Assembly (NCBI GenBank): GCA_030647655.1
Contig: JAUSJH010000021.1
Coordinates: forward strand, 1-51,901
From: a bacterium
GTDB taxonomy: Bacteria > Patescibacteriota > Minisyncoccia > Phycocordibacterales > UBA2100
Reading direction: 5' to 3'
DNA length: 51,901 bases
The notes under the pieces: model-generated
What the model saw: only the letters and a program-made list of their open reading frames with translations
Databases searched by the model: none
What the model was told of the DNA's origin: nothing
Shown here: positions 6,739 through 14,719 of the stretch, in pieces
Numbering within the stretch: the stretch's first letter is position 1
Layout: the number at the start of each line of letters is the position of its first letter
Program-made: the position numbers and the translations under genes

Positions 6739-7293
6739 ATGGCAAACTACGACTTCAAGATATTCGACACCAAGATTGCTGATGCGCGGGAATGGCTCGC
6801 GCGTGAGTATCGCGGCTTCCGTACGGGGCGCGCGGCTCCTGCCATTCTCGAAGGGGTGTCCGTCTCTGCGTACGGCTCGATGACACCCTTGAAACAAGTG
6901 GCGAATGTCGGTGTCGAAGACGCGCGGACACTGCGTGTGAGCGCCTACGACGCTGGGCTTATCAAAGATATAGAGAAAGCTATTTCCTCGGCAAATCTTG
7001 GCGTAGGCACGTCCTCCGACGGTGCGAATGTCCGCGTCACATTTCCCGAGCTCACATCCGAGCGCAGAGAACAACTCGTGAAGCTCGCCAAAGGCAAATT
7101 GGAAGAAGCGCGTACGACCGTGCGCATCGCTCGCGATGAAGCATGGAAAGAAATACAGACGCGCGAGAAAGAGGGCACGCTGACCGAAGACGACAAGTTC
7201 GCTCTCAAAGAAGAGTTGCAAAAGAAAGTGGATAAGGCAAATGAGGAATTGGAAAGTGCGTTCGAGAGTAAGGAGAAAGAGATGAGTGCGTAA
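6739..7293 (+). CDS. frr: Ribosome recycling factor
   Basis: 184-residue factor that, with EF-G, splits the post-termination ribosome. The family block EYRGFRTGRAAPAILEGV is at about residues 23-41, LKQVANVGVEDARTLRV follows, and the C-terminal part EELQKKVDKANEELES is the long helical domain. Length matches the usual 185. It is transcribed from a TATAAT that leaves no leader, and rseP starts 2 bases after its stop, so the two genes are one unit ending at the terminator at 8391. Confidence 0.97.
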   Translation: MANYDFKIFDTKIADAREWLAREYRGFRTGRAAPAILEGVSVSAYGSMTPLKQVANVGVEDARTLRVSAYDAGLIKDIEKAISSANLGVGTSSDGANVRVTFPELTSERREQLVKLAKGKLEEARTTVRIARDEAWKEIQTREKEGTLTEDDKFALKEELQKKVDKANEELESAFESKEKEMSA

Positions 7294-7295
7294 GT

Positions 7296-8387
7296 ATGCT
7301 GACCGCGCTTCTCGTCATCGCTATACTCGTCCTGCTTATTGTTGCGCACGAGCTCGGGCATTTTATCGTTGCAAAGGTTTTTCGGGTCCGCGTGGAGGAA
7401 TTCGGAGTTGGGTATCCGCCGCGTGCGTTTACGCTCGGGAAATGGGGCGGCACCGAATACACCATCAATTGGATACCTTTCGGCGGGTTCGTGCGGCTTT
7501 TCGGAGACGTGGGGGAAGGGGAACACGGATATGGAAGCTTGGTGGATTCGCATCGCGGGGTGCAGGCCGCGATTCTCGTCGCCGGAGTTGCGGCAAATGC
7601 CGTCGCGGCGTGGGCACTCTTTGCAGTCGCACTGCACCTTGGTGTGCCGCAGTCGGTGGATGTGCCGCCGGCAAACCAGCCGGTCCATCTTCTTGTTGCG
7701 TATGTCGTTCCCAGCTCGCCGGCATGGGCGGCGGGAATACAAACGAGCGATGAGATAGTCGGCATCAGTAGCAACAAGGGCGAACAACTTGCGACACTCG
7801 CCCCGACTACTGTAATGGATTTCGTGAGAATGCGTGGCGGCAAGCCCATCAGCGTTACGTATATACATGCCGGCGTCACTTCGACCGTGTCTATGACTCC
7901 GGCGAATGCTGTGCTTCCGAACGCCGCAGGACAGCCTGCGCTCGGAATAGCACTCGTACTTGTCGCCAAGGTGTCGCTTCCGTGGGGGGAATCGGCCGAG
8001 CGTGCGCTCACGCAGACGTGGAGCTCGTTCGGACGTGTTGGCTCGGACCTCTGGACGCTCGCGCGCGGCGCTTTGCATGGAGCACCGGATCTCGCTGGCG
8101 TGGTAGGGCCCGTGGGAATCGTGAGCTATGTGGGGGAAGCTTCGCAAAGCGGCTTTGGCGCGATACTCCTTCTCGCCGCTCTTATTTCGGTGAATCTTGC
8201 CATAATAAACCTCATTCCCATTCCCGCACTCGACGGCGGGCGACTCGTCATCCTCGCCGTCGAAGCAATTATGCGACGCGATGCCCCGCGACTCGCGCTT
8301 CAATTACTGAACGCGCTCGGCATCGGGCTCATCATTCTGCTGATGGTCGTCGTAACGTACAACGACGTCGGGCGACTTCTCGCATAA
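7296..8387 (+). CDS. rseP: Site-2 zinc metalloprotease RseP (M50)
   Basis: 363-residue intramembrane protease that cuts membrane-bound regulators or leftover signal peptides. HELGH at residues 18-22 in the first helix gives the zinc ligands, and the third ligand is the Asp of NLIPIPALDGG (about 305-315). One PDZ domain lies between, with SSPAWAAGIQTSDEIV near residues 140-155. Four membrane helices are visible. Most proteobacterial homologues have two PDZ domains; one is normal in Gram-positives and CPR. It starts directly after frr, a common pairing, and ends at a strong terminator. Confidence 0.95.
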   Translation: MLTALLVIAILVLLIVAHELGHFIVAKVFRVRVEEFGVGYPPRAFTLGKWGGTEYTINWIPFGGFVRLFGDVGEGEHGYGSLVDSHRGVQAAILVAGVAANAVAAWALFAVALHLGVPQSVDVPPANQPVHLLVAYVVPSSPAWAAGIQTSDEIVGISSNKGEQLATLAPTTVMDFVRMRGGKPISVTYIHAGVTSTVSMTPANAVLPNAAGQPALGIALVLVAKVSLPWGESAERALTQTWSSFGRVGSDLWTLARGALHGAPDLAGVVGPVGIVSYVGEASQSGFGAILLLAALISVNLAIINLIPIPALDGGRLVILAVEAIMRRDAPRLALQLLNALGIGLIILLMVVVTYNDVGRLLA

Positions 8388-8390
8388 AAT

Positions 8391-8419
8391 AAAAACCCCC
8401 GGTGCCGAGCGGGGGTTTT
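8391..8419. terminator. Bidirectional terminator between rseP and the next convergent gene
   Basis: AAAACCCCCG and CGGGGGTTTT arms around a short loop, with A-run before and T-run after, so it can serve both rseP and the minus-strand gene ending at 8445. Confidence 0.92.
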
Positions 8420-8444
8420 GCGTTATCTCGCGAACCTGAGTCGG

Positions 8445-8789
8445 TCACTTTGTCCTGTCGAGCGGCACGTAGATTGGCAGTTCAGCCAGCATTTCATGCA
8501 ACATCCACGCGGCTACGGCGTCCTGCATGCGTTGCATCACAGGCGAGTTGTCCATGACCGTTGTTGCTGTTATCGCCAAGAAGCATCCCATCTGCCGGGT
8601 GACGACTTCCGGATCTTTCGAACGCGGCCTCCATTTGGTGCCGTCGGCGCCACCGCCGCGACGAGAATCTGCGGCAAATCGATTCCATTCGTTGTCTGGC
8701 TGCCGAAACTGCGTGGGACACTGCCGATACAATTCACCGATACTCGGTCCGTCGGATTCTCCAGGAACCCTCTCAAAGAGCTGATTCAT
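8445..8789 (-). CDS. Hypothetical protein
   Basis: 114 residues, cytoplasmic by appearance, without membrane helices or cysteine motifs. The middle is Arg/Gly-rich (DSRRGGGADGTKWRPRSKDP) and the C-terminal 50 residues look helical with many Met and Ala. I do not recognise a family. The start at 8789 is supported by GAAGGAC about 8 bases upstream and by a classical promoter (TTGACA, 16 bp, TACAAT) in front of it; a longer frame upstream would run through that promoter. Like the gene at 4255 it has a leader and a ribosome-binding site, which sets it apart from its leaderless neighbours. Confidence 0.65.
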   Translation of the reverse strand: MNQLFERVPGESDGPSIGELYRQCPTQFRQPDNEWNRFAADSRRGGGADGTKWRPRSKDPEVVTRQMGCFLAITATTVMDNSPVMQRMQDAVAAWMLHEMLAELPIYVPLDRTK

Positions 8790-8820
8790 TGTCGTGGTCC
8801 TTCGTTGTGGTGAAGGCAAC

Positions 8821-8848
8821 ATTGTAGAATAAGCAACGACTCTGTCAA
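8821..8848 (-). promoter_or_regulatory. Promoter of the hypothetical gene ending at 8445
   Basis: Read on the minus strand: TTGACA (8843-8848) and TACAAT (8821-8826), 16-bp spacer, one of the best consensus promoters in the window. It is back to back with the proS -10 at 8872-8877. Confidence 0.8.
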
Positions 8849-8885
8849 CTACTGAACTCAATGATATGCGTTAGAATGAGCCGTC

Positions 8886-10139
8886 ATGAGGCAATCACAG
8901 CTCTTCACCAAAACCCGCAAGCAAGCACCGAAAGACGAAGTCGCAAAGAACGCGCAACTCCTTATTCGAGCAGGATTCATCCACAAAGAGATGGCGGGCG
9001 CGTATTCGTACCTTCCGCTCGGACTCCGCGTATTGAACAATATCGTACAGATAATTCGCGAGGAGATGGATGCCATCGGGGGGCAGGAAATGATTCTCAC
9101 GGCGTTGCAATCTCCGAATAATTGGAAGAAATCCGATCGCTGGCGGGACGACGCGATAGATGTGTGGTTCAAGACAGAGCTTAAGGGCGGCGGCGAGCTC
9201 GGGCTCGCGACGACGCACGAAGAGCCGCTGACGGCACTTATGTCGGAATACGTTCAGTCGTACAAAGATTTGCCGAAGTATGTCTATCAATTCCAGACGA
9301 AATTCCGCAACGAACTTCGCGCGAAGAGTGGCATAATGCGCACACGCGAATTTGTCATGAAAGACCTGTATTCTTTTAGCCGAAACGAAGAAGAGTTCAG
9401 GACGTTCTATGAAGAAGTCGCAAAGGCGTACATGAAAGTTTTCGCGCGCATTGGGCTTGGCGACAAGACATTTCGCACGTTTGCTTCCGGCGGCTCATTC
9501 TCAAAATTCAGCGACGAATTTCAGACCATATGCGACGCGGGCGAAGACACTATCCACCTGCATCGCGGCAAAGGTATCGCGGTCAACAAAGAGATCTATA
9601 CCGATGAAATACTCGCTGACCTGTCTCTCAAGAAAAACGAGCTCGAAGAGGTGAAGGCCATCGAGGTCGGCAACATTTTCCCGCTCGGAACGCGATTTTC
9701 GGAAGTACTCGGTCTCACTTTCAAGGACGAGAGTGGAAATGCACAGCCGGTCGTTATGGGTTCTTATGGGCTAGGGCCGGGGCGTCTTATGGGCACGATC
9801 GTCGAGGTCCTTTCGGATGAGAAAGGCATCGTATGGCCGAAGGAAGTCGCGCCTTTTTCCGCACATCTTATTTCTATATCGAGCGGGAACTCGGATGTAG
9901 TCGCAGAAGCCGACCGGCTCTACGAGCTTCTGCGCGAGCATGGCATTGAGACCTTGTATGACGACCGCGACGTACGCGCTGGGGAGAAATTCGCCGACGC
10001 GGACCTCATCGGTGTACCTAGCCGCGTTGTCGTTTCGGAAAAGACAATGTCGGAAGGAGGCGTCGAAGTATCAAACCGCAGTAACGGCGGGACGGCAATC
10101 GTTCCAGATAGTGAGATAGTCGAGCGGTTGAGAAACTAA
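8886..10139 (+). CDS. proS: Prolyl-tRNA synthetase, short form
   Basis: 417-residue class II synthetase charging tRNA-Pro. The motif TTHEEP is at residues 109-114, class II motif 2 around FRNELRAKSGIMRTREFVMKD (split over 140-160) and motif 3 in SYGLGPGRLMGT near 285, followed by the anticodon-binding domain with DRDVRAGEKFADADLIG. The editing (INS) domain found in the 570-residue bacterial form is absent, so mischarged Ala-tRNA would have to be cleared by another factor or tolerated. TAGAAT at 8872-8877 ends 8 bases before the ATG, which fits leaderless start. mreB begins one base after its stop. Two tRNA-Pro genes are in the same window. Confidence 0.96.
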   Translation: MRQSQLFTKTRKQAPKDEVAKNAQLLIRAGFIHKEMAGAYSYLPLGLRVLNNIVQIIREEMDAIGGQEMILTALQSPNNWKKSDRWRDDAIDVWFKTELKGGGELGLATTHEEPLTALMSEYVQSYKDLPKYVYQFQTKFRNELRAKSGIMRTREFVMKDLYSFSRNEEEFRTFYEEVAKAYMKVFARIGLGDKTFRTFASGGSFSKFSDEFQTICDAGEDTIHLHRGKGIAVNKEIYTDEILADLSLKKNELEEVKAIEVGNIFPLGTRFSEVLGLTFKDESGNAQPVVMGSYGLGPGRLMGTIVEVLSDEKGIVWPKEVAPFSAHLISISSGNSDVVAEADRLYELLREHGIETLYDDRDVRAGEKFADADLIGVPSRVVVSEKTMSEGGVEVSNRSNGGTAIVPDSEIVERLRN

Positions 10140-10140
10140 T

Positions 10141-11223
10141 ATGAGTGGATTAATGGAAGCAATACGCAGGTACAAGGACCGGATATTAGGTTTCTTATCA
10201 AATGATATCGGTATTGACCTCGGTACGGCCAATACGCTCGTCTACGTCAAAGGCCGAGGAATCGTCATCAACGAACCTTCTATCGTTGCGATGAACCAAA
10301 AGACGGGGGCTGTGGTCGCGGTCGGCGCGCAAGCCAAAGAGATGCTCGGCCGTACACCAGCGCACATCGTCGCGGTACAGCCTGTTGTAGACGGTGTCAT
10401 TTCCGATTTCGAAGTTACATCCGAAATGCTCACGTATTTGATAGGGAAGGCGCAGGCGGGACATGCCAAACTTTTGGGCCCGCGCGTTGTCATCGGGGTG
10501 CCCTCGGGCGTAACCTCTGTCGAGGTGCGTGCTGTGCGCGATGCCGCGCGCGCCGCAGGCGCTCGCGAAGTGCACATCATTGAAGAGCCGATGGCCGCGG
10601 CGATAGGCATCGAGTTGCCGGTACACGAGCCCTTAGGGAGCATGGTAGTCGACATCGGTGGCGGGACGACCGACATCGGTGTCATATCTTTGGGCGGGTT
10701 GGTAAACGCGCGCAACGTACGCATCGCAGGCGACAGGTTCAACACCGATATCGTGAGTCACGTTCGCAATGAATTCAAAATGCTCATCGGCGAGAAAAGC
10801 GCCGAGGAGACAAAGATTGCAATCGCATCGATTGCAATAGGCCGGCTGCCGCTCGAGACCTTGGTGCGCGGGCGCGATCTTGTGACGGGGCTTCCGCACG
10901 AGATGCGCATTACCGATCAGGATATCAGAAATGCAATCGGGCACTCCATAGAAGAGTTGGTCGAAGCTGTCAAAGATGTTCTGGAAACGACGCCGCCCGA
11001 AATAATTTCCGATGTTATGCAACGTGGCATTTACTTGGCTGGCGGCGGTGCCCTCATCCGCGGTATCCCCGAATTTTTGACGAGCGCTTTGGGCGTTCCC
11101 GTTATCGTTGCGCCCGATCCATTGACCGCGGTCGTGCGCGGGACATCCATCGTCTTGAATGACCTTGATGCGTATCGCGACGCACTCCTTAAGTCCGATG
11201 ATGAACTCGTACCGACAGAATAA
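10141..11223 (+). CDS. mreB: Rod-shape protein MreB, operon copy
   Basis: 360-residue actin-like protein. Phosphate-1 motif IDLGTANT is at about residues 25-32, phosphate-2 DIGGGTTDIGVISLGG near 178-193 and the adenosine motif LAGGGALIRG near 300. The N-terminal 20 residues (MSGLMEAIRRYKDRILGFL) could be an amphipathic membrane-binding helix, which the first MreB at 3150 lacks. It is sandwiched between proS and mreC with overlap, so it is the copy expected to work with MreC and MreD in the elongation machinery. Confidence 0.96.
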   Translation: MSGLMEAIRRYKDRILGFLSNDIGIDLGTANTLVYVKGRGIVINEPSIVAMNQKTGAVVAVGAQAKEMLGRTPAHIVAVQPVVDGVISDFEVTSEMLTYLIGKAQAGHAKLLGPRVVIGVPSGVTSVEVRAVRDAARAAGAREVHIIEEPMAAAIGIELPVHEPLGSMVVDIGGGTTDIGVISLGGLVNARNVRIAGDRFNTDIVSHVRNEFKMLIGEKSAEETKIAIASIAIGRLPLETLVRGRDLVTGLPHEMRITDQDIRNAIGHSIEELVEAVKDVLETTPPEIISDVMQRGIYLAGGGALIRGIPEFLTSALGVPVIVAPDPLTAVVRGTSIVLNDLDAYRDALLKSDDELVPTE

Positions 11224-11980
11224 AAGGCCGTACCGGCGGCTCTTTGCGGCAACAATTCTCGTTGTCGTCTTATTCATTGCGGACATCGTATCCGGCGGCA
11301 CACTGCGCTATACACTCCGCTCCGGCGTGGCCACGTTCTCCAGTTGGGTAGGAAGCGCGACGGGTATACTTGGCGCAAACGAGATATTCTCTTCGCGCCG
11401 TGCGCTCGAGAGCCAAAATCGCTCCCTTAGCGACACGCTTGCGCAGCTCGAAGATCGTGCCGCCGGCTTTGATGCGATACGGGTGGAGAATGAAGAGCTA
11501 CGTGCGCTTTTGCAGGTCGTGCAAGCTACCTCACAAAAAAGTGTGACTGCACCCGTCGTATCGTCAATACGCTCATCTCCCTATGGGACATTTCTCATAG
11601 GCGCGGGGAGTGCGGATGGGATTACTCGCGGGAGTCTTGTGCAGACGAGCGGGGGATTCGTCGTGGGAAAGGTGAGTGACATGGGAGCGCATACGGCGAC
11701 TGTCACCGAAGTGTTTGCACCAGGCGTGTCACTAGACGCCATCCTTGGCACCGCGGCGATATCTGTGCGCGGCTCGGGGGGAGGGAACGCACGGGCGGAG
11801 GCGCCGCGCGGGCTTTCTATCGCACTCGGTAGTCCGGTCTTTGCGCCGGAATTCGGACAGCGTGCGATCGGCATCGTCGGCGCCGTCGCATCAAGCTCCG
11901 GCAGTGCTGTCCAAGACGTTTTCATCCGTCTGCCGGTGAATTTGGCCTCGCTTAAGTTCGTCTACGTCATAAAAAATTAA
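11201..11980 (+). CDS. mreC: Rod-shape determining protein MreC
   Basis: About 259 residues. A single N-terminal membrane helix (FAATILVVVLFIADIVSG, about residues 14-31), a coiled coil (about 55-100, with LESQNRSLSDTLAQLED and RVENEELRALLQVV) and two beta-barrel domains at the C-terminus with GAGSADGITRGSLVQT give the standard MreC layout. MreC sits on the outer face of the membrane and links MreB to penicillin-binding proteins. I start at the ATG at 11201 (11198 is equally possible); both lie inside the end of mreB, a typical coupled overlap. mreD follows after 5 bases. Confidence 0.92.
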   Translation: MNSYRQNKRPYRRLFAATILVVVLFIADIVSGGTLRYTLRSGVATFSSWVGSATGILGANEIFSSRRALESQNRSLSDTLAQLEDRAAGFDAIRVENEELRALLQVVQATSQKSVTAPVVSSIRSSPYGTFLIGAGSADGITRGSLVQTSGGFVVGKVSDMGAHTATVTEVFAPGVSLDAILGTAAISVRGSGGGNARAEAPRGLSIALGSPVFAPEFGQRAIGIVGAVASSSGSAVQDVFIRLPVNLASLKFVYVIKN

Positions 11981-11985
11981 CCAGT

Positions 11986-12249
11986 ATGCTTCTTGACCGC
12001 ATCCGAACCATTCTTGCACTCATAGGACTGTGCGGGGCGCTGTTCTTTTCGTGGTGGATTCTACTCGTTATTATGACCCTTCTTGCGCTCAGGTGGCGCG
12101 CATGGGAAGTGCCTTTTCTTGGCCTTGTCGTCGACCTGCTCTGGCTTCCTTCGGTAGGATTTTTCTATCCCATTCCCTTTTTCACACTTTTCGGTCTCGC
12201 GGTCGTGTGGCTCTTTGAACCCTTGAGGAATCAGTTTCTCATTCAATAG
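11986..12249 (+). CDS. mreD: Small MreD-like membrane protein
   Basis: 87 residues with three or four hydrophobic helices and almost no soluble part. MreD proteins are normally about 160 residues, so this is a reduced form or a different protein in the MreD place. I call it from position (directly behind mreC) and from the segment VDLLWLPSVGFFYPIPFFTL, which resembles the MreD core; the sequence by itself would not be decisive. The next gene, mrdA, is separated by an operator-bearing promoter. Confidence 0.65.
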   Translation: MLLDRIRTILALIGLCGALFFSWWILLVIMTLLALRWRAWEVPFLGLVVDLLWLPSVGFFYPIPFFTLFGLAVVWLFEPLRNQFLIQ

Positions 12250-12262
12250 ATTTGTTTGGCCT

Positions 12263-12364
12263 GCCCCGTGAGATAAAAAATCTGTCTTTTACCGGTGATC
12301 CCGCATTATTCGGAGAGTTGTATATTGCGCAAACTTTGGGACCGATTATCTCATGGGGTATAGT
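12263..12364. promoter_or_regulatory. Paired inverted operator, site B (mrdA promoter)
   Basis: Left arm GCCCCGTGAGATAA at 12263-12276 and right arm TTATCTCATGGGGTATA at 12346-12362, centres about 84 bp apart. The right arm runs into a -10 TATAGT (12359-12364) that ends 6 bases before the mrdA ATG. The left arm lacks a usable -10, and no gene leaves in that direction, so the second arm seems kept for binding rather than as a second promoter. Confidence 0.75.
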
Positions 12365-12370
12365 GCACGC

Positions 12371-14110
12371 ATGAGCTCGTGGTTTAAAACACGTCGCGTG
12401 CACGAGATAGCGCCTGACGAGATATTTCTCGACTCTTCCAATTTGCCGGCGCACGAAGCGAGCCAATTCGAAGGTCGCGTCATCTCTGCACTCCCGCGCA
12501 GGAGTGTCTTCGCGGTCGGGATAGTGTTTGCAATTGTCGGGCTCGCATTTATGATGCGCGCTTTCAGTCTTGAAGTGACACATGGCCCCTCGTATGCCGA
12601 TGTATCGCGGGAAAACACACTGGAGCGCTCCATTATTTTCACGACGCGCGGATTATTGTTGGACAGAAATGGAAAAGAGTTGGCGTGGAATGAGGCCCCA
12701 TTGGAAAGCTCCGCTTCCAACGGGGCAGGCGCTACCAGTTCGACATTTTCACTTAGAAAATACACCCGACTCTCCGGTCTCGCGCACATTCTCGGCTTCG
12801 TGCAATACCCGAAGGCCGACGCGAAAGGCAATTGGTGGCGCGAGGAAACGACCGGTATGTCAGGTGGCGAGCTTGCATATGACACGATGCTCAAGGGCGC
12901 AAACGGCAGTCGCATGGTGGAAAGAGATGCTCGCGGCGAGATACAGCGCGAGGATTTAATGGCTCCACCGGAAAACGGGCGCGATCTCACACTCTCAATA
13001 GATGCGCAGGTGCAAAGCGAGCTCTACCGGCTTCTTTCCGCTCATGCCGCGAATCTGGGTTTTAAGGGCGGAGCCGCCGTTATCATGGATGTGCAAACCG
13101 GGGAAATCCTCGCGCTCACCAGTTTTCCCGAATATGACAATCAGGCAATAACAGACGGCATCTCATCGATTGTGCGCGCCGCAAATACGGACCCGCGAAC
13201 ACCACTTTTGAATCGCGCCGTAAGCGGGCTATATGTACCCGGCTCTATCGTTAAGCCTATCTTTGCCGCCGCCGCGCTGAATGAAGGGATTATCACGCCC
13301 GAAAAGCAAATCTTGTCGACAGGCTTCATTTCCATTCCAAATCCGTATGACGCGGCGCATCCCTCCATCTTTCGCGACTGGACGGTGCACGGCCTCGTCG
13401 ATATGAGAGTGGCGCTTGCGGTCTCGTCGGACGAATATTTTTATACCATCGGAGGAGGATACGAGGGGCAAAGGGGTCTTGAGATCGCAAAACTCGATGA
13501 GTACGCCCGAAAATTCGGGCTTGCGCAACCGACCGGCATCGCGCTCTTTGGTGAGGCAGTCGGCGTTATTCCGACTCCGGAGTGGAAAACGCAGATGTTT
13601 GGACCGAATGATCCGTGGCGCATTGGCGACACGTACCACACGGCAATCGGTCAGTACGGTTTCCAGATAACACCTCTTCAGGCGGTGCGCTACATAGCGG
13701 CGATTGCGAACGGCGGCAAACTCTTGACGCCGCAACTCATTGCTCGCCCCGCCGTCGGCGGGGCAGGTTCAACACCAGAATGGGTCTCTGTCGGCATTCC
13801 AGACCAACACCTGCAGGTGGTGCGTGAAGGTATGCGACTCGCTGTTACATCCGATAGGAAAGATGCGACGGTGAAATTTCTCAATATTCCGCAGATCCAT
13901 ATCGCCGCAAAAACGGGGACCGCGCAACTCGGCATGCGGAACGAGGCGGTGAATTCATGGTCGGTCGGCTTTTGGCCCGCAGAAAATCCGCACTGGGCCT
14001 ACGCGGTCGTTTTGGAACGCGCGCCCGCGGGCACACCCTCCGGCGCCGCACAGGGGCTCCAGCCGTTCTTCCAATGGCTAGTCGCAAACCATCCTGAGTA
14101 TGTCGATTGA
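12371..14110 (+). CDS. mrdA: Penicillin-binding protein 2 (MrdA), elongation transpeptidase
   Basis: 579-residue class B PBP that cross-links peptidoglycan in the side wall with MreBCD and RodA. After a cytoplasmic stretch of about 45 residues and one membrane helix (FAVGIVFAIVGLAFMMRAF) comes the dimerisation region and the transpeptidase. Active-site motifs are complete: SIVK with Ser292 and Lys295, SSD at 352-354 (the PBP2 form of SxN), and KTGT at 514-517. The stretch coding ARPAVGGAG (about 13744-13770) contains a perfect GCCCCGCC/GGCGGGGC palindrome inserted in frame. It has its own leaderless promoter under the paired operator, so it can be controlled apart from mreBCD. Confidence 0.94.
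   Translation: MSSWFKTRRVHEIAPDEIFLDSSNLPAHEASQFEGRVISALPRRSVFAVGIVFAIVGLAFMMRAFSLEVTHGPSYADVSRENTLERSIIFTTRGLLLDRNGKELAWNEAPLESSASNGAGATSSTFSLRKYTRLSGLAHILGFVQYPKADAKGNWWREETTGMSGGELAYDTMLKGANGSRMVERDARGEIQREDLMAPPENGRDLTLSIDAQVQSELYRLLSAHAANLGFKGGAAVIMDVQTGEILALTSFPEYDNQAITDGISSIVRAANTDPRTPLLNRAVSGLYVPGSIVKPIFAAAALNEGIITPEKQILSTGFISIPNPYDAAHPSIFRDWTVHGLVDMRVALAVSSDEYFYTIGGGYEGQRGLEIAKLDEYARKFGLAQPTGIALFGEAVGVIPTPEWKTQMFGPNDPWRIGDTYHTAIGQYGFQITPLQAVRYIAAIANGGKLLTPQLIARPAVGGAGSTPEWVSVGIPDQHLQVVREGMRLAVTSDRKDATVKFLNIPQIHIAAKTGTAQLGMRNEAVNSWSVGFWPAENPHWAYAVVLERAPAGTPSGAAQGLQPFFQWLVANHPEYVD
13746..13764. repeat. Palindrome inside mrdA
   Basis: GCCCCGCC-GTC-GGCGGGGC, perfect 8-bp arms, in frame in mrdA between the conserved blocks of the transpeptidase domain. 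One of several short GC-rich palindromes scattered through the window. Confidence 0.7.
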
Positions 14111-14116
14111 ACGGTG

Positions 14117-14144
14117 TTGTTGCACTGGCAGAATCCTGTATAAT
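14117..14144 (+). promoter_or_regulatory. Promoter of greA
   Basis: TTGTTG at 14117-14122 and TATAAT at 14139-14144, 16-bp spacer, 14 bases before the ATG. Confidence 0.65.
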
Positions 14145-14158
14145 GCGCGCGCACCAAT

Positions 14159-14626
14159 ATGAACGATGATACCAATTATTTAAGCAAAGAGAAGTTCGAC
14201 GAGCTCACGACCGAGCTTGAGCACATGAAGACAGTCCGCCGGCGCGAAATCGCCGAGCAGCTTGAATATGCTCGCTCGCTCGGGGACCTTTCGGAGAATG
14301 CCGAATACGAGGAAGCCCGCAACCTGCAGGCGGCGACCGAAGATAGAATACGCGTCATCGAAGAACAGCTCTCCCACGCCCGTATTATAGAGCACCCGAA
14401 AGGCAATGCCGTATCGCTCGGCTCTATCGTCACGATACAAAAGCAGGGCGAGAAAGAAGAGCACACCTACGAAATTGTCGGCTCTGCGGAGGCCAATATG
14501 CAGGAGCACAAAATATCGCACCTTTCACCATTGGGCTCGGCATTGATGGAAAAAAAGCGCGGGGACATATTTGCATTCGAGACACCCAAAGGCGCACAAA
14601 AATACAAAATAGTAAATATCAAATAA
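14159..14626 (+). CDS. greA: Transcription elongation factor GreA
   Basis: 155 residues. The N-terminal antiparallel coiled coil ends in the tip DLSENAEY (about 42-49) whose acidic residues enter the RNA polymerase secondary channel and stimulate cleavage of backtracked RNA; the C-terminal FKBP-like domain follows with SPLGSALMEKKRGD near 120-135. Length is normal. It is a single-gene unit with its own promoter. Confidence 0.96.
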   Translation: MNDDTNYLSKEKFDELTTELEHMKTVRRREIAEQLEYARSLGDLSENAEYEEARNLQAATEDRIRVIEEQLSHARIIEHPKGNAVSLGSIVTIQKQGEKEEHTYEIVGSAEANMQEHKISHLSPLGSALMEKKRGDIFAFETPKGAQKYKIVNIK

Positions 14627-14719
14627 CAGTGTTTATTTATAGGCCAGTACTACAAATGCGGCGCTTTGAGTAAGAGCCAAATACCGCCTTTAAGACCAGA
14701 ATTGGGGTAGAATGGTAGT

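Noticed and set aside
6945-8303. 452-codon open frame on the minus strand
   Set aside because: It lies antisense to frr and rseP, both certain genes, and its translation is Arg/His-rich without any domain.
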